A stretch of DNA of 64,000 nucleotides from positions 11,319,001 to 11,383,000 of the forward strand of contig CM069597.1 of assembly GCA_035771175.1 (NCBI GenBank), read 5' to 3'. Origin of the DNA: Paratinospora sagittata (Eukaryota; Streptophyta; Magnoliopsida; Ranunculales; Menispermaceae). The notes under the pieces were generated by a model. The model ran no database searches. It was not told where the DNA came from and saw nothing but the letters and a program-made list of their open reading frames with translations. Positions 34,600 to 46,084 of this stretch are shown here, one piece after another (position 1 is the stretch's first letter; the number at the start of each line of letters is the position of its first letter). The translations under genes were made by a program, and so were the position numbers.

Positions 34600-34740
34600 A
34601 TGGGGTATAAACCCACCTTGGCCCAGTTGGAACACGTTCCAGCAGCCTTTTTTATTCTGCTGGGCTTCTCAGCCTTAGTGGAACGTGTTCCACCAAGCTG
34701 GAATGAGTTCTACCCAGTTTTCCTTATTTTTTGACTTTTC
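34600..34740 (-). promoter_or_regulatory. Putative internal promoter before the extra ORF of C
   Basis: Between RNase H (ends 34882) and the extra ORF (starts 34357) lie two near-perfect palindromes, GGAACACGTTCC (34629-34640) and GGAACGTGTTCC (34680-34691), and a half-site GGAATGAGTTC (34700-34710). Just downstream on the minus strand is a TATA-like GTTTATACCCC (34604-34614). The palindromes are those of the C LTR U3. Promoter activity is inferred. Confidence 0.55.
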
Positions 34741-34881
34741 AGATTTATTCGTCAGCTATTTGAGGAAAATTGGGTATGGCACACATTTCAATAATGCTTG
34801 TATCACCTATGATCATCATCAATGATAATTAAGCGATCATGATTAGTTATTCGATATGAGCAAAAAACAATGCTAATACAT

Positions 34882-37800
34882 TCATAGATCTGTTTCCATG
34901 AGCAAGCCTAATTCTCGCCGAATAAAGACAAACTAATCTCTAGGCAAAGGTTTCATGAATATATCGGCTAATTGATCTTTAGTGTCGATATGTATGAGCT
35001 TGACATCTCCTTTTTGCATGTGATCTCAAATAAAGTGATGTCTAATCTCAATGTGCTTAGTTCTTAAGTGTAACACTTGATTTTTAGAGATGTTAATTGC
35101 ACTAGTGTTGTCACAGAAGATATCTGCACACTCAACATGAATTTGATAATCGGATAGTTGTTGTTTCATATATAGGACTTGAGCACAACAACTTTCGGCT
35201 GCCACGCATTTCGCCTCGATGGTAGATAAAGCTACAAACTTTTGTGACCTTATGAACCAAGAAATCAATGAACTTCCCAAGAAGTGGCAAAAGCCAAATG
35301 TACTTTTTCGATCAACTAGACTGCCTGCATAGTCGGAATGAACAAAGCTACAGAGATCGAACGAAGTATTCTTATTATACCAAATTCCCATGTCTAATGT
35401 CCCACTTATATATATCTAAATATTCTCTTTACGCATTTAAGGTGGGATTCTTTCGGATCAGACTAAAATCGAGCACACAAGCATATGCTAAACATAATGT
35501 CCGGTCGACTTGTTGTTTAATATAGAAAACTACTGATCATACCTCGAACAACTTCGTGTCTATTGACTTTCCCGATACATCCTTATCCATTGTGATGGAT
35601 GAGCTGCAAGGAGTGTTACCTGATTTCAAGTTCTTAAATTTGAACTTCTTGATCATATCTCTTGCATACTTCGATTGACTCAAGAATGTTTCATTCTTCA
35701 TTTGTTTGATTTGTAGGCCAAGGAAGCAATTTAAGTCTCCCATCATACTCATCTCAAACTCACTCGTCATAATTGAGGAAAATTCCACACTGAGTGATCT
35801 ATTTGAGGCACCGAAGATGATGTCATCAACGTAGATTTACACCAATAACATATCTTCATCTATGGTTTTAATGAACAAGGTTGAATCCAACTTTCCTTTC
35901 TTAAAGTCATGATCTAACAGAAAAGAGCTAAACCTATCATACCATGCTTTGGGGCTTGCCTTAATCCATATAATGCCTTATGAAGGCGATAGACCTTATT
36001 TGATTTTTGAGAATCCTCAAAACCCGGTGGTTGCTCCACATATACCTCTTCATTTATAAAGCCATTTAAAAATGTGCTTTTGACGTCCATTTGGTATAGT
36101 GGGAAGTCCTTATAACAAGCGCAGGCTAATAGTATTTGAATTGCCTCTAGTCTTGCCACAGGTGCAAATGCATCTTCATAGTCTATTCCTTCCTCTTGGT
36201 TGTACCCTTGTGCAACCAGTCTTGCCTTGTTTCTAACAATCTCCTCATGTTAATTTTTCTTATTCCTAAAGACCCATTTGGTTCCTATAGTTGTATGATG
36301 AGTAGGTGTAGGAACAAGTTCCCACACTTCGTTTCTCACAAAGTATCCTAATTCCTCCTGTATAACCGATATCTAAAACTCATCTCCTAGAGCTTACTTA
36401 ACCTCAGTTGGTTCTATATGAGAAACAAAAGCTACATGCCCTTGATCTTGATTCAGGGATGCTCTGGTGGTTACTCCTCTGGATAGATTCCTTATGATTC
36501 GATCTAAGGGATGATCTATGAGTAATCTAGAATTGTTAGTGGATTCTACGTTAGTGCTATTATCCTGACAAGTCTTTTGATCCTCAAGTTTTCTTGATGA
36601 AATGACATCATCATCATCATCATCAAGATTTAATTTCTCTATTTCCTTATATAAGAACACTCTAGGATCTACTTCATTGAATTTTATGTGAATTGATTAC
36701 TCTATTGTCTACAATGATTTGTTGCACCCTGTATGCCTTGCTATGAAGGGAATATCCTACAAATATGCCTATATTAGATTTGGGATCAAACTTATCTAAG
36801 TTTTCTTTGTCATTTAAGATGTAACATTTACATCCAAACACTCGAAGGTGATTGATGCTAAGGTATTTGACTTTCCACAATTCATACGATGTTTTATTCA
36901 ACTTCTTTCTAATTATGGTATTATTCATCACATAACATGCAGTGTTTATGGCTTTGGCCCAAAAATATTTTGCCATGTTGTATTCGCACAACATGGTCCT
37001 ACACATCTCTTGAAGGGTTCAGTTCTTCCTTTCAACAACTCCATGTTGCTATGGAGTTCTGGGAGCTGACAGGTGATGGGTGTATCCTTGTTTGTTACAG
37101 TAGTCTTCAAGACTTTTATTAACAAACTCTCCACCCCTATCACTACTAATAATAGTGATTTTATAGCCCTTCTCATTTTCAACATGAGAACATAATTTTA
37201 CAAACACATCAAATACCACATGCTTATGAGCAAGGAAGTAAACCCACGTAAATCTAGTGAAGTCATCCACAATCACAAAGCAATATGATTTTCCACCTAT
37301 ACTATGTGTACGTGTGGTTCTGAACCACTCCATATTGAAAAGTTCTAAGGCTCTAGATATAGAATTCCTACTTTTGCTCTTAAAGGAGGATTATGTGTGT
37401 TTGCCTAATTGACAAGGCTCACATACTCTATCCTTCAGATCTTCAGATATACCCCTTTAGGGATGCCTCGAGCAAGATCAAATTTGGCAAGTCTAGAAAT
37501 GTTGTCCATGCCTATATGAGCTAATCTTCTATGCCATAACCATGCATCATTATGATGAATTCCACTCAAACAGGAAACATCTCGATCACCAATATCACAA
37601 AAAGTAATAACATACACATTTTTATCTCTAGAAGCAATAAAAACAATACTATCATCATCATGCTTTACAACACATCTTGTTGCTTCAAACAAAACGATAC
37701 ACCTTTTGTCACACAATTGGCTAATGCTCAAAAGGTTATGCTTCAGGCCATTAACAAAAAGAACATCAGATATGGTTAAAGAATTGTTACCTACTTTGTC

Positions 37801-37945
37801 GATGCCAGTTATCTTTCTTTTGTTGTTTTCTCCAAATGTGACAACTCCTCCATCTTTATAAGTAAGGCTCAGGAATTTTGATCCATCATCGGTCATATGC
37901 CTAGAACACCTGCTATCTAAATACCATGATTCATGCTTGGAGCCA
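34882..37945 (-). pseudogene. pol relic of element C
   Basis: The protease region reads YLDSRCSRHMTDD near 37915, with the catalytic DSG changed to DSR. The GAG-pre-integrase stretch (NDAWLWHRRLAHIGMDN) is near 37545. Integrase pieces cover 37333-36674 (DRGGEFVNKS near 37130, NTAxNIF and KAINTACYVMN near 36940). RT pieces cover 36159-35537; the palm YVDDIIFG near 35830 is preceded by an in-frame stop. RNase H (NTSAINISKNQVLH) is at 35391-35026 and ends METDL-stop at 34882. It is a different lineage from A/E, with many amino-acid differences. Many stops and frame shifts. Confidence 0.92.
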
Positions 37946-38140
37946 TCCTACATCACATGAAATTTTTTTGATTTTGGTACCCAAAATTCTTTGGGTCCTT
38001 GAGGGTCAGCATCACTTAAGATGGACTTTTCTATACATGCTAATTTTCCCTTGTTCTTGTGTATAATAAGACATCTTACTACAGTGTGTCCTTGCCAATT
38101 GCAGTGGTGGCAAATAGGCCTTTTTGGTCAGTACATGGTC
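37946..38140 (-). pseudogene. gag 3' end of element C (left of gypsy G)
   Basis: Carries zinc knuckle 2 (CHHCNWQGHT then CxxxRC pattern, about 38110-38065) and the GPKEFWVPK region before pol. The coding strand is cut at 38140 by G; the upstream part resumes at 49051. Confidence 0.85.
38136..38140 (+). other. Left target-site duplication of gypsy G
   Basis: TGGTC, identical to 49046-49050. Perfect 5-bp duplication. Confidence 0.95.
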
Positions 38141-41122
38141 TGTGGCGACCCCGCGCCCCAGACCACCAACCCCGCAGGGAATGGCATGCGGAATTCCGGG
38201 GCGGGACGCCCGGCGTAGGCATCTCCGACCACTCCTCAACTCCCATGAGGTGGTTGAGAGCCTACGAGCCTTATTTCAAACAACGACATAATATCAAAAG
38301 GTACTAAACAAAACTACCCACCGTATTAATCATCAACGACAAGAGATAATCCATAAAAATGAACCATAAATAAAATCATAATCCCTACAGTCCATTAAAA
38401 TTGACATACACATAAAGTCCAAAATTGTGGGTACAAATAAAAACCGTCATATGCCCACATGGTTTATCTAACAAGTCCCAACTCACCCATACTACAATGT
38501 GGTAAGTGTTATAATTACATAATCCAAAATATAATACTTCATAATTTAAAACACAGTTCAATCAAAATGCCTCACCACTCACATCGAGGCTTTGGATTCT
38601 CTAGCAGGCAAGGCCCTCAAGATATAACTACTCATTTGCCCTTATTCGGGACAGAAGGACCTGAAAGAGGAAAATGAGGGTGAGCCAACGGTGCCCAGTG
38701 AATAGAATTCAAATATGCTATCAATACTCATCAATAAATATCATGTATGCATGTCAATGTGTAGCATGATTAAAAGCTCATAACATATAAATATCAAGCA
38801 TTTATAATAAATTCGATGCAAGTAAAAGCTTATCAACTTGGATCCACATTCCACATGCATTGGGTTACTAGTGCACGTCTATTTCACCGTACCATTAACC
38901 CCAATCATGTTTATTTGGGTTACTAGTACACGTCTATTTCACCGTGCCGTTGATCCCAATCATTTCCTTTCCTAAAACCCTCCTATGACAAGGTTAAGTC
39001 CCCCTATTAGCCAGATAGATGGGCCCAACCAAAGTCATAAGGTTTTCTCAAATCAATGCATCATTCAAAACATTAGAACACATTCATGTTTTCAACATAC
39101 AATATATATAAGTGATATGATGACATAAAAGATATAATCATAAATGAAGTCTACTCACAACCAAGCCTCGCGAGAGTACTTAACCACACACGACCACCAA
39201 ACCGAATCAACCCAATCAAGATCCTGAAACATACATCAATATCCTACCATAGATCAATTTCTATGCTCAATCACATAGACATTACACATCAACCCTAAAT
39301 CAGCCCACATATAAACAATAGGCCTAAATTCCATCTAATCCCATCATTCAACTCAAATCACATGACTTAGGCCTTTAATGCATAGTTCTCATTCATAAAC
39401 CATTCTATTAATCAAAAATACTAATTTTCAATTCCTTAAGCATAAACATGCCCAAATTGGGTCACTTGATCACAAGTAGGCCTAACCCATGATATGGTCA
39501 CAACCACCAAATTAGTAGCATAATCAACTCTAATCATGCTTAATTAAACATAAGTTGCATCAATTCAATGATTCTAGGCCAAAAACATCAAAAGCCCTAA
39601 AATATGAAATTTTCCATACTTAGGCCATATTGTCGATTTACACTAGGTCACCACGTTCAGCCATGTATATCACTGATTTTGCATCATGGGTTCATCAACA
39701 ATGGCAACTAGGTCAACATAGTTCACATGCAAGCTATTTGGAAAGGTCTAAGTTCATATTCTAAATTTAGGTCTAATACAAGCAACCCTACCAATTCTTC
39801 ATTTACTATTCTGTTCAGATGTATCAATATACCAACAGAAATATGTAAGCACAAACTCAACCGTACAGATTGAAGTATGTGAAGATACAAACCTTCTGCC
39901 CAAATATCAGCCCAATCCAATGGTGGACCGACAAGTAAGTATATTTGATGAACAAGTCTCTAATCAGACAATTTCTCCTTTCCTGCTACAAATACTCAAA
40001 CTCAGATGACTATATCACACAAAATACTAAACCACTACAAATCTCCACCGTTCAGAATACAGAAATATTAGTTGTAAAGTACATACCCAAATTTGATATC
40101 CATCCAACGGTAGATTTACGAGATCTACAAGTTTGAGCGAAACACCACGAGAAATCCCGAATCTCCGACCAGCTTTGTTTCAGAGGTTAGATATCTCAGA
40201 AGAATCTCTAAATCAAGATCTTCACCGTTCAGAATGCAGAACTATCAGTTGTTCACGACATAGCCAAATTTGATATCCATCCGACGGTAGATTAAGGAGA
40301 TCTAGAAGTTTGAGAAAAATGGCGCGAGAAACCCAGACTTTCCGACCAGCTTTGTTTGAGAGGTTAGATCTCTCAGACGAAACCTCTGATCAAGATCTCC
40401 ACCGACCAGAATGAATAACCATAAGCTACGAACTTGCTGACAAAGTTTGAGCTCAATCTGACTATATTTTCCAAAGATACACACTTTGATGAAAATGTCG
40501 CAGGGATCTTCCTCCTGCAACTCTCTCCTTCTTTCTCTTCTTCTTTCCTTTCTCTTCTTTTCTTTCTCTTCTTCTTTCCTTTCTTTCCACTCACCTCTTT
40601 CTAGCACTTCTTTGATTCTCTCCTTGATTCTCTCCTTGATTCCCTCTTTGATTCTCTCCTTGATTCCCTCCTTGATTCCCTCCACTCATTCTAACACTTC
40701 CTTGAGGGCATGGGACACTTGTCCACTTTCATGCACCAACCTTCACATGTGTTGGTCTCATACTACCCATACCAACCACATGTACTTTAACCAATTTCAT
40801 GCTTCCATGTATTTTAAATTTCCAATCCATTTAATACACCAAATTTTCATTCTCATTTATCCTTTTATTCAATTAATCCTAACTCATATCAATTCATGGT
40901 TTAATGGACCCATGCATAAATAATAACATATGCATTTTAATTTAATTTAACATGACCCATATACAATTTATGATACACATATTTATATACATTATCAAGC
41001 ATCAACTATACAAACATTAAACAACCATCAAACATACACCAAACATATCAAGGCAACGCATAGAGTTTGGGCAAAGTGCAATTGAGTTATGGGCTAGATG
41101 AAATAATTTTCGGGGCGTCACA
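38141..41122 (-). repeat. 3' LTR of gypsy G
   Basis: TGTGGCGACCCC to GGGCGTCACA. It contains a pyrimidine-rich stretch (40500-40600) and six 12-bp CTTGATTCCCTC-type units (40611-40682). The ORFs here, such as Arg/Glu/Lys-rich ones, are by-products of the simple sequence. Confidence 0.95.
40611..40682. repeat. 12-bp minisatellite in LTR G (3' copy)
   Basis: Six tandem CTTGATTCCCTC/CTTGATTCTCTC units. The other LTR has six units at 48555-48626, with a different order of variants. Confidence 0.9.
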
Positions 41123-41141
41123 TCACACCCACCTTAGAATG
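41123..41141 (-). other. Polypurine tract region of gypsy G
   Basis: On the minus strand TTCTAAGGTGGGTGTGA lies against the 3' LTR. A G/A-rich core with T interruptions is usual for this lineage. Confidence 0.7.
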
Positions 41142-41165
41142 AACTTCGTCCTCGAAGTTTTAAGG

Positions 41166-43100
41166 TTAAGAAATACCTAAGCCCATGAACTCGGCAAAGT
41201 GCTCCATCATGTAGTCCTCACGCTCCCAAGTAACCTGCTCCTCACCATGGAACTGCCATCTCACCTTAACCATCAGAATCTCGCGGTTACGTAACCTCTG
41301 GACCTTCCGGTCAAGTATCTGAATAGGTTCCTCATCATAAGTCCCATCCTGCCTCAGTTCAATGTTCCTCCAGTCCAAGACGTGATCAAAATCACTCTTG
41401 TACACTCTCAACATTGACACATGAAAGACATTGTGGACTGCTGCTAACTGAGGTGGCAAGGCTAATCGGTAAACGACGGGGCCAATTCGTTCTAAAACCT
41501 CAAACGGCCCAATAAATCTCGGAGCGAGCTTGCCTTTTATCCCAAATCTAGTTTGGCCCTTCTGAGGTGAGACCTTCAATAAAACTTGGTCACCCACCTC
41601 GAACTCTACGGTCTTCCGCTTGGCATCAGTGTAACTCTTCTGCCTGTCTTGGGCTACTTTCATATTATGCTTGATCCTCTTAATCTTCTCTGTGTGTTCT
41701 TGTACAAACTCTGGTCCCATCACCGCAACATCCCCTACCTCCGTCCAACAGATCGAAGATCTACATGGTCGACCATACAATGTCTCAAAAGGAGCCATGC
41801 CAATACTGGACTGATAGCTGTTGTTGTTCGCGAACTCACACAGATGTATGTACTCCTCCCAGTTACCACTGGACTTAAGGACACAAGCTCGAAGCATATC
41901 CTCTAAAATCGATATCAACCTCTCAGACTGGCCATCCGTCTGGGGATGAAAAGCGGTACTGAGATCTAGTCTAGTGCCGAGCTGCCTCTGCAACCCCTGC
42001 CAGAATACCGATGTAAACCTCGGATCCCTATCTGACACAATCGAAACTGGCACTCCATGTAATCTGACTATCTCCTGCATATAGTGTCTGCTCAGCTTGT
42101 CCATAGAATCCCTAGTATTCACCGGTAGAAAGTGAGCGGACTTGGTCAAGCGATCAATAATAACCCAAACAGCATCATGTCTCCTCGGGGTGTTGGGTAT
42201 TCCCACAACAAAGTCCGTAGTGACATGTTCCCATTTCCACTCAGGAATGGCAAGCGGTTGCATCTGCCCTCCAGGCCTCTGATGCTCAGCTTTGACTCTT
42301 TGACACATCTCACACCTCTGAATGAACTGAGCTATTTCTCTCTTCATGTCGGGCCACCAATACATTCTTTTCATATCATGATACATCTTGGTTCCGCCAG
42401 GATGAATAGCATAATGAGATCTGCGAGCCTCTTGGAGAACACTCTGTTTAAGTCGTGGATCTGCGGGAACCCATAAACGTCCCCTAAATCTCAAGGCACC
42501 ATCAGATGACAAGTGCCAATCAGTAAAATCACTGCTCTCAGCCCAAGACTTGTATATCCCATAATCAACGTCAAGTCTGTGTTGGTCAATTACCTCATGG
42601 ACTTGTGTAGGCTGAGCTCTCATTTGAGCACATATCACAATCTGATCTGAAAGGGTAGCACATATACTCATAACCGTAGCCGCCTCAAGTAGTCTCCACT
42701 CATGAGACATCTGGTGTGCTACCATAACTGTCTCTACCCGCTTCCTGCTCAACGCATCAGCCACTACATTGGCTTTACCTGGGTGGTATTCCAATGTAAA
42801 ATCATAGTCTTTGAGGAGCTCTAACCACCTTCTCTGCCTCATGTTCAATTCCTTCTGAGAGAACAAGTACTTGAGGCTCTTATGGTCAGAATACAAAGTG
42901 AATCTCTCACCATAGAGATAATGCCTCAAAATCTTCAAAGCAAAAACCACTGCGGCCAATTCTAAGTCATGAACAAGGTAGTTCTTTTCATGCACCTTCA
43001 ACTGCCTCGATGCATAAGCAATGACCCTATCCTTCTGCATCAACACGCAACCCAAGCCGATACGAGAGGCATCAGTATAGATAACCAACTCCTGATCAGG
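41166..43100 (-). pseudogene. Gypsy G pol, RNase H - integrase - chromodomain part
   Basis: An open frame of 640 residues after the TAG at 43101. RNase H is at residues 1-120 ([19 protein letters not shown] near 111-116). The integrase zinc-binding HHCC region is at about 225-262 (CEMC at 259-262). The catalytic triad is D292, D353 and E389, with the D-E spacing of 35 residues between. The [10 protein letters not shown] region follows, and a chromodomain at about 575-635 ([29 protein letters not shown]). In chromoviruses this domain is thought to steer insertion toward modified chromatin. It is in the same frame as the upstream part; only the stop separates them. All key integrase residues are intact. 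It ends at TAA 41166. Confidence 0.95.
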
Positions 43101-45485
43101 CTATGGCAAAATCAATACTGGCGTAGATGTCAATCTTTTCTTCAGCTCTAAAAAGGGATTCTCACACTCCTCGGTCCATACAAAGGACACATCTTTCTGG
43201 GTGAGCCTAGTCATAGGCGTAGCTATCTTGGAGAATCCCTGAACGAATCTCCTATAGTAACCAGCTAACCCAAGAAAACTTCTGATCTCGGTCACTGTGG
43301 TAGGCCTAGGCCAACTGATAATGGCTTCAACCTTGGACGGATCAACTGAAATCCCCTCAGAACTCACCACATGACCTAAGAACTTCACTTCCGTGATCCA
43401 AAACTCGCACTTGCTCAGCTTTGCATATAGCTTATGCTCTCTCAGAGTTTGCAAGGTCACTCTAAGGTGTTCTTCATGCTCATCCTGAGTCTTGGAATAC
43501 ACCAATATGTCATCAATGAAGACGATGACAAACTTATCCAGATACTGCCTAAAGACCCTCTGCATCAGGTCCATGAACATCGCCGGTGCATTAGTCACAC
43601 CAAATGGCATCACAAGGAACTCATAATGTCCATAGCGGGTTCTGAATGCTGTCTTAGGCACATCCTCCTCCCTGATCCTCAGCTGATGATACCCGGAGCG
43701 CAAATCAATCTTCGAAAAATACCTCGCTCCCCTCAACTGATCAAACAAGTCATCAATCCTTGGGAGAGGATATTTGTTCTTGATGGGCACCCTGTTCAAT
43801 TGGCGATAGTCGATGCACAACCGCAAGCTCCCATCTTTCTTTATCACAAAAAGAACTGGAGCTCCCCAGGGTGACACGCTCGAGCAAATAAAGCCCTTAG
43901 CCAATAACTCCTCGAGCTGTTTCTGCAACTCTCTCAACTCGGCTGGCGCCATTCTATATGGTGCCATGGAGATAGGCTTCGTGCCAGGGACTAGTTCAAC
44001 AATGAAATCGATCTCTCGCTTCGGTGGTAATCCTGGAAGATCCGTAGGGAACACATCTGGAAAGTCCCTAACAATGGCAATATCCTCTAGTATCACCTCA
44101 CTAGTATCTTCCTCATCAGGCACTAACCCAGCCAAAATCTCCCTATCTCCATCAGTCACAAATCTACCCCTTGTGACTGTCTGGTCTGAAGCTCTACCCT
44201 GTAGTGTAAACACTGGGTGTCCGGGGATCTGAAAAATGATTCTCTTCGCGAAACAGTCGACAACTGCATGATAAGCCGCGAGCCAATCCATCCCTAAAAT
44301 TGCATCAAACTCTAAAAACTCTAGGACTCGAAAGTCAATAGGCATCTCAACATCACCAATTTGAACCACACACTGGCTACAGATCATGTTCGGGTAGATC
44401 CTCTCCCCAGCTACAATACTCACCACTAACCATGTACTAGCCCTAATGGGAGTCAAATGCAAACTATCTACCATACGTCCAGATATGAATGATAATGTAG
44501 ACCCAGCATCAAATAATACATGCATAGAAGTACCACAAATAATAAGAGTACCTTCCACCAAAGTCCTGGATGCTGTCGGGTCTGGCTCAGTAGCTGCCTT
44601 CGTTGTCTCTCTGGCACTGGACTGCTGCACAAATCCCTGAGCTCTCTGAAAATTTGGACACTCTAACTTCCTATGCCCAGCCTGCCCACATTGATAACAT
44701 AAGAACGGAGCCCTGGGTGCAAATGATCCAGTCTGAGATGTCGTCACATAGCCTCCTCGGCCTCTACCTTTGCCTCCGCCAGCAGTCTGTGGGAATGGGG
44801 GTCTCGGTGCACTCGGTGCCTGAATAGGAATCGAGACAGGAGAGGAAACCACTGGTGAGGCCATCATACCAGTCTGAACCTGGGATGCCTTACTCTGAGC
44901 ACCATCAGACTGTGCTCTTCCATAAAACTTTCTCTTCCTTTCCCATCTTCCCTTCTTCCACAGAGTCTGGAACTGTCCCCCAAACTCTGCTTGTGAAGTC
45001 TGTTCACCTCGAGCTGCCCGTGTAGACATACCATCAACCCGCCCAGCCAACTCATACTGTTTGGCCCTCTGGACCACTGTGGTAAAATCAGTCATCTTCG
45101 TCACAGACAAGGCCTGTCGGATCGCAGGCCTTAGGTTCAAAGAAAACCTCATAATCTTGTTACTCGGCGTCTGAACTAACCCAGGGGCATAAACTGCGAG
45201 TTGCCTAAACCTGAGCTCGTACTCCCTAATTGACATGGTGCCCTGTGCTAGGTTCAAAAACTCGAGTTGTTTAGCCTGTCTCTCAGTCTCTGGAACGTAA
45301 GCCTGTAAGAACAACCGTTTGAAGGTGTCCCAACTCTTCACTGCCCCCTGTGTATCCAACACTGAAAGCCACCAGTCCTCTGCATCACTCTCCAGTGTGT
45401 GAGCAGCACATAGGACTTGAGACTCCTCATCAAGCTCTAAGGAGCGACTGATCTTCTCGACATTCTTCAGCCAATCTTCGGCCTT
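43101..45485 (-). pseudogene. Gypsy G gag C-terminus - protease - RT part
   Basis: An open frame between the two TAG codons, 753 residues from the first Met at 45362. The gag core is at residues 1-110 ([18 protein letters not shown]), the zinc knuckle [14 protein letters not shown] at 222-235, and the aspartic protease with DAGST at 285-289. RT spans about 465-700 ([31 protein letters not shown] at 615-618, [11 protein letters not shown]). The RNase H connection ([19 protein letters not shown]) follows. The frame ends at TAG 43101 just before RNase H. Relatives have a charged residue at that point, so one substitution is the likely cause. All catalytic motifs are intact. Confidence 0.95.
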
Positions 45486-45857
45486 CTACAAGTCAACCCC
45501 ACCAGTGAATTCCTTAGGCTTTAACTTCATGAACTTCTCTAGCAGTCTGATCCGCCGATCAGTAGGGTTCTCCACAACAATAGGAGCAGGTGTAGGCATA
45601 GGCTGAGGTACAGCCATTTGAGGTCCTGCTACCCCTGCAGCTTCACTACCCTCGGCCCCACTAGTGTCTTCCTCCTGAGGTATTGTTTGAGGTGACTGTC
45701 GAGCAATAGCCTCAACCCGCTGCACTAACGCCTGTATCTGTGAAGTTTGGGCTGCCATCAAGCGGCCCTGTGCCTGAATGATCTCCTCCATCCTCCCCAT
45801 CCGGTCATCATCGGATGGCCCTGTGTGTGGCTGTCCCAATCTCTTGCTCCTCCTCAT
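45486..45857 (-). pseudogene. Gypsy G gag N-terminus
   Basis: I choose the start at 45857 (MRRSKRLGQPHTG), because the upstream extension to 45896 has no gag character. It has a coiled-coil-like stretch (MEEIIQAQGRLMAAQTSQIQALVQRVEAIA) and a Pro/Ala linker, then LMKLKPKEFTGG-type sequence. TAG at 45486-45488 interrupts it in the same frame as the downstream 753-residue segment (DWLKNVEKI follows directly). Confidence 0.9.
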
Positions 45858-46066
45858 GACAATCGAGAAGTAGAAATATGAGCAACCATCACACATTTAA
45901 AACATTCACAAAGCCTCATAACTACCCGTATCATATAATACACGCAGAAAATAAGATAGTAAGGCTTTTAAGTTAGTTCCTTTAAGCTTTTTAATCACCT
46001 AAATCTCTCACCCAATTCCTAGGTCAAAGTCATCTAAGTCCGATACATAGACCAAACCTACTAAAA
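45858..46066 (-). other. Leader of gypsy G
   Basis: Short untranslated region between the primer site and the gag start. No other feature seen. Confidence 0.7.
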
Positions 46067-46082
46067 TCAGGCTCTGATACCA
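46067..46082 (-). other. Primer binding site of gypsy G
   Basis: TGGTATCAGAGCCTGA on the minus strand, two bases after the 5' LTR. A near-perfect tRNA-iMet complement. Confidence 0.95.
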
Positions 46083-46084
46083 AC

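Noticed and set aside
40302..40923. Lys/Glu/Arg-rich and Ser/Leu-rich ORFs on both strands (also 48245-48846)
   Set aside because: They are translations of the pyrimidine-rich tract and 12-bp repeats in the G LTR; no domain.
43434..44232. Plus-strand ORFs of 139-146 codons opposite the gypsy G polyprotein
   Set aside because: Shadows of the well-supported minus-strand pol frame; no recognisable motif.
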